From Dehalococcoidia bacterium (GTDB taxonomy: Bacteria > Chloroflexota > Dehalococcoidia > Dehalococcoidales > UBA3254), in NCBI GenBank assembly GCA_030691835.1, contig JAUYDO010000261.1, positions 1 through 5,125 on the forward strand: a stretch of DNA of 5,125 nucleotides, in the 5' to 3' direction. The first letter of the stretch is position 1; each line of letters begins with the position of its first letter. This document shows positions 1 to 5,125 of this stretch, in pieces. The notes beneath the pieces were generated by a model. That model saw nothing but the letters and a program-made list of their open reading frames with translations, was not told the origin of the DNA and did no database searches. The position numbers and the translations under genes are program-made.

Positions 1-1
1 G

Positions 2-784
2 TTAGGGCAGGGGGACATGATGCAGGCGCGCTGGGGCTCACACGGCGCTTATGAAATAATCGCCCTTTCTCCAAGCTCTCCGCAGGAGATGTTTGAGCTC
101 AGCATCACCGCCTTCAATCTGGCGGAGAAGTACCGCGTGCCGGTGTTGATGATGGCTGACGAAGCGGTCGGGCACATGAGCGAAAAGGTGATTATACCTG
201 AGATTAAACCGGACAGGCTCGTCACCCGCAAGAAGCCCACCTTGCCGCCGGACAAGTACTGCCCTTACCAGCCCGATGAAGACCTGGTGCCCCCGATGGC
301 GATAGCCGGTGAGGGCTACCGCTTCCATGCTACCGGGCTAACGCATGATGAGCGCGGCTACCCGGTGATGTCGGTGGAAGCCCAGGACAAGCTGGTACGC
401 CGCCTCGTGGACAAAATAAAAGTCAACCGAAAGGACATCATTAGATATGAAGAGGTCCAGACCGAGGACGCCGATGTCATAGTCTGTGCTTACGGCGTCA
501 CGGCGCGCATCGCCCGCCACGCGGTGCAATTGGCACGGGATGAAGGCATAAAGGCGGGCATGCTGAGGCTGATAACGGTCTGGCCCTTTGCCGAAGAGAA
601 GGTCAGAGAGCTGGCACAGCACATCAGGGCTTTTGTCGTGCCCGAGATTAACAACGGGCAGATGGTGCTCGAGGTGGAGCGCTGTGCCGGAGGCAGGGCT
701 AAGACGTCGCTGGTGCCGCATATGGGCGGCGCCGTGCATACACCTGAAATCATACTGGAGGCGATTCGGGAGGCTGTGAAATGA
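2..784 (+). CDS. korA: 2-oxoacid:ferredoxin oxidoreductase, alpha subunit (KorA type), 5'-truncated
   Basis: This is the C-terminal 260 residues of the alpha subunit, which pairs with the beta subunit to oxidise a 2-oxoacid to acyl-CoA with ferredoxin as acceptor, in the cytoplasm. The frame is open to the window edge. Conserved sequence precedes the first ATG (codons at 2-16 read LGQGD, the start of the family motif GQGDxMQARWG), so that ATG at 17 is internal and roughly 100 or more residues lie upstream. Numbering from the codon at 2, the end of the pyrimidine-binding domain is marked by LAEKYRVPV and DEAVGHM (GHM at about 57-59). A TGLTHDERG motif follows. The second domain contains VIVCAYG, VWPF (WPF at 194-196) and PEINNGQM (from 214), the conserved WPF and E-x-N-x-GQ signatures of this family. 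The stop overlaps the beta start by 4 bp (ATGA), suggesting coupled translation. Family assignment is firm; 2-oxoglutarate as substrate is likely but not proven, since Vor/Por/Ior relatives share these motifs. Confidence 0.93.
   Translation, partial: LGQGDMMQARWGSHGAYEIIALSPSSPQEMFELSITAFNLAEKYRVPVLMMADEAVGHMSEKVIIPEIKPDRLVTRKKPTLPPDKYCPYQPDEDLVPPMAIAGEGYRFHATGLTHDERGYPVMSVEAQDKLVRRLVDKIKVNRKDIIRYEEVQTEDADVIVCAYGVTARIARHAVQLARDEGIKAGMLRLITVWPFAEEKVRELAQHIRAFVVPEINNGQMVLEVERCAGGRAKTSLVPHMGGAVHTPEIILEAIREAVK
768..773 (+). promoter_or_regulatory. Ribosome binding site of korB
   Basis: GGGAGG lies inside the end of the alpha gene, 7 nt before the ATG at 781. It supports that start and indicates independent re-initiation at the ATGA overlap. 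Confidence 0.7.
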
Positions 785-1635
785 CGACTGATTTAGAGAC
801 GGCGGTAAAAGATACCTCCATTGACTGCTTTCTCAGGCTGGACAGGATACCGCACATCTGGTGTGCGGGGTGCGGCATCGGACTGGTTGTCGGCGCCTTC
901 GCCCGGGCTATCGCGCGCTCAGGGCTGAACCCGGACAAGGTCTCCATTGTCTCGGGAATCGGCTGTTCCGGCAGGGCGGCGGGCTATATGAAGCTGGACT
1001 CTTTCCACACCACGCACGGCCGCGCCCTTCCCTTCGCTACCGGATTAAAGATAGGCAACCCGGAGCTGACCGTGGTCGTATTCTCCGGAGACGGTGACCT
1101 GGCGGCTATCGGCGGTAACCACCTGATTCACGCCGCCCGGCGCAATATTGATTTACCCACCATCTGCATAAACAATTTCAACTACGGCATGACCGGCGGG
1201 CAGATGGGTTGCACTACACCGCTAGAGGCGATGAGCACCACCACTCCGTACGGAAACTTCGAGTACCCTTTCAATCTGCCTTATCTGCTGGAGGCAAGCG
1301 GCGCCAGCTATATCGCTCGCTGGACTACCCTGCACCTGCGCCAGCTCGAGGTTTCCATCGCTGAAGCCATGCTTAAGCCCGGCTTCAGCTTCAGAGAGGT
1401 GATAAGCCCGTGTCCTCCGGTCTACGGTAAGATGAACAAGCGCTCACAGGGGTTGGACGAGATGAAGATGTACCAGGAGCGAAGCATCGTACGCCATGGT
1501 GCAGATACCAGGGAGCTGGGCTTGACTGCGGACGGACCCATCGTGGTGGGAAAGTTCGTTGACATACAGCGCCCCACCTTCCACCAGGTACGGGGACAGG
1601 TGCTGGATAAGGCACGCCAGAAGGGGAGGCTGTAG
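781..1635 (+). CDS. korB: 2-oxoacid:ferredoxin oxidoreductase, beta subunit (KorB type)
   Basis: This 284-residue protein is the thiamine-diphosphate and Fe-S carrying subunit that, with alpha, decarboxylates the 2-oxoacid and passes electrons to ferredoxin. The sequence shows HIWCAGCG (Cys28, Cys31), GIGCSGRA (Cys62) and SPCPPVYG (Cys211). In this family a CxxC plus distant cysteines bind the single [4Fe-4S] cluster near the cofactor. The ThDP/Mg motif begins GDGDLAAIGG (103-112) and closes with INN (130-132) and YGMTGGQ (135-141), a textbook GDG...NN motif. HTTHGRALPFATGLK is the conserved loop before it. Length is normal for bacterial and archaeal KorB. The start is supported by a GGGAGG 7 nt upstream. 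An extra cysteine, Cys144, follows YGMTGGQ where many relatives have other residues; its role is unknown. The general family is certain; substrate preference (2-oxoglutarate versus branched-chain or other oxoacids) is inferred from overall resemblance to KorB. Confidence 0.95.
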   Translation: MTTDLETAVKDTSIDCFLRLDRIPHIWCAGCGIGLVVGAFARAIARSGLNPDKVSIVSGIGCSGRAAGYMKLDSFHTTHGRALPFATGLKIGNPELTVVVFSGDGDLAAIGGNHLIHAARRNIDLPTICINNFNYGMTGGQMGCTTPLEAMSTTTPYGNFEYPFNLPYLLEASGASYIARWTTLHLRQLEVSIAEAMLKPGFSFREVISPCPPVYGKMNKRSQGLDEMKMYQERSIVRHGADTRELGLTADGPIVVGKFVDIQRPTFHQVRGQVLDKARQKGRL

Positions 1636-1668
1636 CTCCGGGGCATTCATTGCCAACAAGAGAAGGCT

Positions 1669-1673
1669 GGAGG
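1669..1673 (+). promoter_or_regulatory. Strong ribosome binding site deciding the TTG start of korC
   Basis: A perfect GGAGG ends 7 nt before TTG at 1681, in the only real gap of the cluster (1636-1680, 45 bp). Between the korB stop (1633-1635, same frame) and 1681 there is no in-frame ATG or GTG, so TTG is the best supported start. The gap otherwise holds only a weak 4-bp inverted repeat (1642-1654), with no convincing terminator or promoter. Confidence 0.8.
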
Positions 1674-1680
1674 AAAAACC

Positions 1681-2235
1681 TTGGGCAGAACGGAACTCAG
1701 AATTGCTGGTTTTGGCGGTCAGGGCGTTGTCCTGTCCGGTCACATAGTCGGTCAAGCCGCATCTGTTTATAACAAGGGGTTTGCCACCTTCACCCAGAGC
1801 TACGGGCCGGAGGCTCGCGGCGGCTCCTGCACCGCCGAGGTGGTGGTCGCCGACCAGCCTATCGGCTATCCTTATCTTACCAATCCCAAGGTTGTGGTCA
1901 TCCTGTCACAGGAGGCATACAGCAAGTACGGTCGCAATCTCCCACCGGAGACCACGCTGATTATTGATAACGACCTGGTGAAGCCGGACACGTCTGATGG
2001 CAAAGTTTCGCTCGCCATTCCAGCCAACCGCCTGGCGCGGGAGCTGGGTCGGGTGGTGGTGGCTAATATCATTATGCTCGGGTTCATGGCGGCGGTCACC
2101 GACCTCGTCTCCGCCGAGGCTCTGCGCAAGTCGGTCCTCGCCTCTGTGCCCAGGGGCACCGGGGACTTCAACATGAAGGCTTTCGAGCGCGGCTACAACT
2201 ATGGGCTTGAAGTCAAGCGGAGCAAGAATGGCTAA
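1681..2235 (+). CDS. korC: 2-oxoacid:ferredoxin oxidoreductase, gamma subunit (KorC type), TTG start
   Basis: This is a 184-residue gamma subunit, the third component of the KorABC complex, corresponding to domain III of pyruvate:ferredoxin oxidoreductase. That domain is generally linked to CoA handling. The N-terminus carries the glycine-rich signature RIAGFGGQGVVLSG (about 7-20). It is followed by SYGPEARGGSC (40-50), the conserved Y-G-x-E-x-RGG signature of the family. PANRLARELG and ANIIMLG in the second half are also typical. Length matches the family (about 180 residues). The gene starts with TTG behind a strong Shine-Dalgarno sequence 45 bp after korB. Its last 8 bp overlap the start of the large flavoprotein gene. 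No ferredoxin-like delta subunit is seen in the window; it may lie upstream of the partial alpha gene, or be absent. Confidence 0.94.
   Translation: MGRTELRIAGFGGQGVVLSGHIVGQAASVYNKGFATFTQSYGPEARGGSCTAEVVVADQPIGYPYLTNPKVVVILSQEAYSKYGRNLPPETTLIIDNDLVKPDTSDGKVSLAIPANRLARELGRVVVANIIMLGFMAAVTDLVSAEALRKSVLASVPRGTGDFNMKAFERGYNYGLEVKRSKNG
2219..2222 (+). promoter_or_regulatory. Ribosome binding site of the large flavoprotein gene
   Basis: GGAG within the last codons of korC, 5 nt before the ATG at 2228. It supports this start, which places the dinucleotide-binding glycine motif (residues 6-11) right at the N-terminus, as expected for a Rossmann fold. Confidence 0.6.
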
Positions 2236-5125
2236 GGGTGTCGGCATTATTGGCGGCGGCGTACAGGCGGCGCAGTGCGCCCTCGCCCTCGCCGGGATGG
2301 GGGTAGAGGCAAAAGTCATCGCACCATCCCTCTCGCTGGGCTTCGACAGCGCCAGCGCGGAAGAAATCCATCTCTGGCCCCTGATGCTCAGAGCCGCCAG
2401 CCATCCCCTGGTCACTCTTTATACCAACTGCAAAGTTAAATCCGTAGCCGGAAAGCCGGGCAAATTCGTCATCAAAGCGCTCAAGGAGCCGCGCTACGTG
2501 AGCGAAGAGCTGTGTACCGCCTGCGGACGGTGCGAGGCGGAATGCTCGGTAAAGGTATATTCAAAACAGAACGGACGCAAGGTAGCCCATAGCGCTATCC
2601 ACGCACCTGTCCCGGGTGCAAATGGTGCGCCGTCAGCCTTCCGAATAGAGAAGAACGGCGTCTCCCCCTGTCGCGTGAGCTGTCCGCTGGGCATAAACGT
2701 ACAGGGGTTCACCTCTCTTATAGCCAAGGGCAAGGTGGACAAAGCCCTGGCGATGATAACCGAGTCGGCGCCGTTGCCTGCCGTGCTCGGCCGCCTGTGC
2801 ACGCATCCCTGCGAGTCCAAGTGCTCACGGGGCAAGGTTGATGAGCCGCTCTTCATACAGTCCCTGCACCGCTACGCGGCGGACAAGGCGCCGGGCGGCA
2901 TCCAGTACCGGCGCAAGAATCCCGCAGGCTCACGAAAGGAGAAGATTGCCATCGTGGGCAGTGGTCCGGCGGGGCTGGCGTGCGGCTGGGAACTGGCGCG
3001 CCGCGGCTATAGCCTGACCATATTCGAGGCTCACGGCGTAATCGGCGGCATGCTGGCTACGGGAATACCCCGCTTCCGCCTGCCGCGCGAGGTGCGTGAG
3101 CGCGAAGTCGAAGCCATCAAAGCGCTCGGCGTGGATATTAAGAGCGGCGTAACCGTCGGGCGTGACGTCATGTACTCCGACCTCATTGAGCGCGGGTACA
3201 GGGCATTTTTTATCGGCGTCGGCGCCCAGCAGAACAATAAGCTGAATATTCCGGGTGAGGACCTCGAGGGTGTGGTCGACAGCATGTCCCTGCTCTTCAC
3301 CCTTAACCTGAAAGTTGGCGCTGGAGTCGGCGCCAACGTGGTAGTAATCGGCGGCGGCAACAGCGCCGTTGACTGCGCCCGGACGGCGAAGCGGCGCAGT
3401 AAGGGCGAGGTGCGCATCCTCTGCATTACCAAAGAGATGACGGCGATAAAAGAGGATGTCGATGAAGCCATCAAAGAGGGAGTCCTGATAGATTACATGG
3501 TCTCGCCGGTGGAGATACTCGGCGACGGCAACCGCGTGACCGGGATAAAGTGCCAGAAACTGAAGAAGGTCGAGTTCACGCCGGAGGGAATACCAATTAT
3601 GGAGCCGGTGCCCGACTCTGAATTTTCCATAAAAGCCGACCATGTGGTGGTGTCTGTAGGACAGAAGCCCAACACGCCGGCGCTGAATATCAGGGGTCTT
3701 GAGCTCAGGAACAACAACACCATCACGGTAGACCCCCTCACCATGGAGACCAATATCCCGGGTCTCTTCGCCGGTGGTGACTGCGTTACCGGTTCCAACA
3801 ATGTGGTATCCGCCATAGCGGCTGGCTTGCAGGCGGCGGAGTCCATAGACCGGTATCTCAGGGGTCATGACATACGGAAGGGTCGCAGTCTGGAAAAGCC
3901 ACAGCCGGCAGAGGTTGATATTAAGGAGAGAAAAGCTTCACCGTACAGGCGGGCGAGCATGTCCTCGATTCCTCTATCCAAGAGGAGAGGCAGTTTTGAA
4001 GAAACCAACCTCGGCTTGCCGGAGAAGCTGGCGAAGCGAGAGGCGGAGCGCTGTCTCAACTGCGCCCTGTGCAGTGAGTGTAAAGAGTGTGAGCAGATAT
4101 GTGAGCCGGGCGCGGTCTTTCATGGAGACACTGAGCGGCAGATAGAAATTGAAGCCGAACGCATAATCAATTTCATTCAAGGGAACGGCACGCGCCAGAT
4201 AAACAGGGATGGCGTGTACAACGTAATAGCCAGGGACGGCGGGCTCACAAACCAGCTTGCTCAGGCATCGGCGGCGGCGGTAGAAGCCGCCATCGCCCTC
4301 AGACCGGAGGTAGAAGAAAGACCCTCAGTAACAAAGGCTTCCGGCAGTTGCCCTGAGACGCAGCCGTTCCAGAGCGCGCCGCCCGTATCCACGGAACCAC
4401 GCATGGGCGTGTTCCTGTGCCGCTGTGGCGAGAGCATAAGCTCGGTTATAGATTTTGCTGAAGTGACCAGGCAGATAGCCCGCCTACCCGGTGTCTACAA
4501 GGTATGGGATATATCGCAGACGTGCCGGGAAGAGGGTTCTTACGAAATAGCACAGCATGTCGCTCAGGAGAAGCTTGACCGCGTGGTGCTTGCCGCCTGC
4601 CGCTGCTGCAACCTGGAGCAGGTCTGCTTTAGCTGTACCGACCGCCGCGTGCTGTGCCGGCGCTATCTTGACGTCAACCTGCCGCCGGGCACGGCGGTCG
4701 AGTTCGTAAATATCCGCGAGCAGTGCGCCTGGGTACACAGGGACGACCCGGCTGGCGCCACTTCGAAAGCCATAGACCTGATTTCGGCTGGGCTCGCCCG
4801 TGCCAGCAGACCAGCGCCGGTCGCTTATACGGAAAGACCCATCGAGGGGAGAGCGCTGGTAATAGGCACAGGGTCCGGCGCTGCGGCGGCGGCGAGAGAC
4901 CTTGCGGCGCTGGGGCACAGTGTGACCCTGGTCGCCGACCTTGATAAAGCAAGAGCTGGCAAGAAGAATATCCCCGGACCCGTCAAAGAGCTTAAGGAGC
5001 TAAAGCTTGACTGCTATCCCCTGCCCGGTACCCTGGACTTGACCGGCGTTCCCGGTAACTATGAGGCTGTGCTCAAGTACGACTCGCGGGTCAGCCGCAT
5101 CAAGGCTGGTGCTGTCATACTGGAC
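2228..5125 (+). CDS. Giant HdrA/GltD-like fusion flavoprotein with multiple Fe-S motifs, 3'-truncated
   Basis: The frame has 966 sense codons and no stop before the window edge. Segments in order: (1) residues 4-110, HdrA-like Rossmann segment (GIIGGG, 6-11), then PRYVSEELC and a ferredoxin half-motif C96-x2-C99-x2-C102-x3-C106. (2) About 145-220, GltD/NfnB-type Fe-S domain with C148-x3-C152-P and C191-x3-C195-x3-C199, then VDEPLFIQSLHRY. (3) 238-550, GltD-type FAD/NAD(P) oxidoreductase: GSGPAG (244-249), E267, GG273-274, a second nucleotide site GGGNSAVDCAR (375-385), and FAGGD (514-518). (4) 609-625, six cysteines as C-x2-C-x2-C-x2-C-x2-C-x3-C. (5) About 695-725, Pro/Ser/Thr-rich linker. 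(6) 726-858, the HdrA N-terminal domain: CRCG (731-734), C766, AAC (791), NIREQCAWVH (828-837). (7) 875 to the end, a second HdrA-like Rossmann segment (GTGSGA, 880-885) reaching AGAVIL, which in HdrA precedes an ATG motif. No signal peptide or membrane segment is visible, so it is probably cytoplasmic. The 8-bp overlap with korC suggests a functional link to ferredoxin oxidation or reduction. Domain identities are well supported; electron bifurcation or NAD(P)H coupling is inference. Confidence 0.9.
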   Translation, partial: MAKGVGIIGGGVQAAQCALALAGMGVEAKVIAPSLSLGFDSASAEEIHLWPLMLRAASHPLVTLYTNCKVKSVAGKPGKFVIKALKEPRYVSEELCTACGRCEAECSVKVYSKQNGRKVAHSAIHAPVPGANGAPSAFRIEKNGVSPCRVSCPLGINVQGFTSLIAKGKVDKALAMITESAPLPAVLGRLCTHPCESKCSRGKVDEPLFIQSLHRYAADKAPGGIQYRRKNPAGSRKEKIAIVGSGPAGLACGWELARRGYSLTIFEAHGVIGGMLATGIPRFRLPREVREREVEAIKALGVDIKSGVTVGRDVMYSDLIERGYRAFFIGVGAQQNNKLNIPGEDLEGVVDSMSLLFTLNLKVGAGVGANVVVIGGGNSAVDCARTAKRRSKGEVRILCITKEMTAIKEDVDEAIKEGVLIDYMVSPVEILGDGNRVTGIKCQKLKKVEFTPEGIPIMEPVPDSEFSIKADHVVVSVGQKPNTPALNIRGLELRNNNTITVDPLTMETNIPGLFAGGDCVTGSNNVVSAIAAGLQAAESIDRYLRGHDIRKGRSLEKPQPAEVDIKERKASPYRRASMSSIPLSKRRGSFEETNLGLPEKLAKREAERCLNCALCSECKECEQICEPGAVFHGDTERQIEIEAERIINFIQGNGTRQINRDGVYNVIARDGGLTNQLAQASAAAVEAAIALRPEVEERPSVTKASGSCPETQPFQSAPPVSTEPRMGVFLCRCGESISSVIDFAEVTRQIARLPGVYKVWDISQTCREEGSYEIAQHVAQEKLDRVVLAACRCCNLEQVCFSCTDRRVLCRRYLDVNLPPGTAVEFVNIREQCAWVHRDDPAGATSKAIDLISAGLARASRPAPVAYTERPIEGRALVIGTGSGAAAAARDLAALGHSVTLVADLDKARAGKKNIPGPVKELKELKLDCYPLPGTLDLTGVPGNYEAVLKYDSRVSRIKAGAVILD

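Noticed and set aside
17..784. ATG at 17 as the true start of the alpha subunit
   Set aside because: Conserved family residues (LGQGD) continue in frame upstream to the window edge, and the protein would be about 100 or more residues too short.
1642..1654. Small inverted repeat GGCA/TGCC in the korB-korC gap
   Set aside because: The stem is only 4 bp and has no following T-run, so it is not a credible terminator or attenuator.
1906..2415. 169-codon minus-strand open frame across the korC/fusion junction
   Set aside because: Both plus-strand genes here have clear family motifs and ribosome binding sites; the antisense frame shows no motif and no convincing start signal.
3315..3345. Inverted-repeat-like GGCGC...GCGCC stretch
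   Set aside because: A short 5-bp stem within a Gly/Ala-rich coding stretch between the FAD and NAD(P) sites (VGAGVGAN); codon composition explains it.
2930..3868. 312-codon open frame on the minus strand
   Set aside because: It lies wholly inside the conserved GltD-like FAD/NAD(P) domain on the plus strand. Its translation is His/Arg/Ala-rich with no recognisable motif, as expected for an antisense shadow in GC-rich DNA.
4723..4944. 73-codon plus-strand open frame inside the large gene
   Set aside because: It is an alternative frame within the HdrA-like domain that carries NIREQCAWVH; it has no motif of its own.

Overview
The window is one continuous plus-strand gene cluster with no non-coding stretch longer than 45 bp. 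It runs off both ends. Four genes are visible: the 3' part of a 2-oxoacid:ferredoxin oxidoreductase alpha subunit (2-784), the complete beta subunit (781-1635), the complete gamma subunit (1681-2235), and the first 966 codons of a very large multi-domain flavin/iron-sulfur protein (2228 to the window end, no stop reached). The genes overlap by 4 bp (alpha/beta) and 8 bp (gamma/large protein) or are 45 bp apart (beta/gamma). This is the layout of a single co-transcribed operon.

The first three genes encode a KorABC-type enzyme. It oxidises a 2-oxoacid with CoA, thiamine diphosphate and an Fe-S cluster, giving an acyl-CoA, CO2 and reduced ferredoxin, or runs in reverse as a carboxylating synthase. 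The motifs fit the 2-oxoglutarate (Kor) branch best, but the substrate cannot be fixed from sequence alone.

The fourth gene is the notable part. Its product joins pieces of the heterodisulfide reductase subunit HdrA to a complete GltD/NfnB-like NAD(P)H-binding flavoprotein. Read from the N-terminus it has: a Rossmann segment of HdrA type running into an HdrA-type ferredoxin insert; the GltD-type Fe-S domain; the GltD-type FAD and NAD(P) domains; a six-cysteine motif; a Pro/Ser/Thr-rich linker; the domain normally found at the N-terminus of HdrA; and a second HdrA-type Rossmann segment cut by the window end. HdrA pieces therefore flank the GltD core in a permuted order. Only the central FAD site keeps its classical residues. 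By position and domain content, the protein probably links the ferredoxin pool served by Kor to NAD(P)H or to an Hdr-type partner. That role is inference.

The organism is probably an anaerobe using ferredoxin-based energy metabolism. The DNA is GC-rich yet uses ATA (Ile) and AGG/AGA (Arg) codons freely. Together with the Kor plus HdrA/GltD-like content this is compatible with subsurface Dehalococcoidia (Chloroflexota) or a similar anaerobic lineage, but this is a low-confidence guess.
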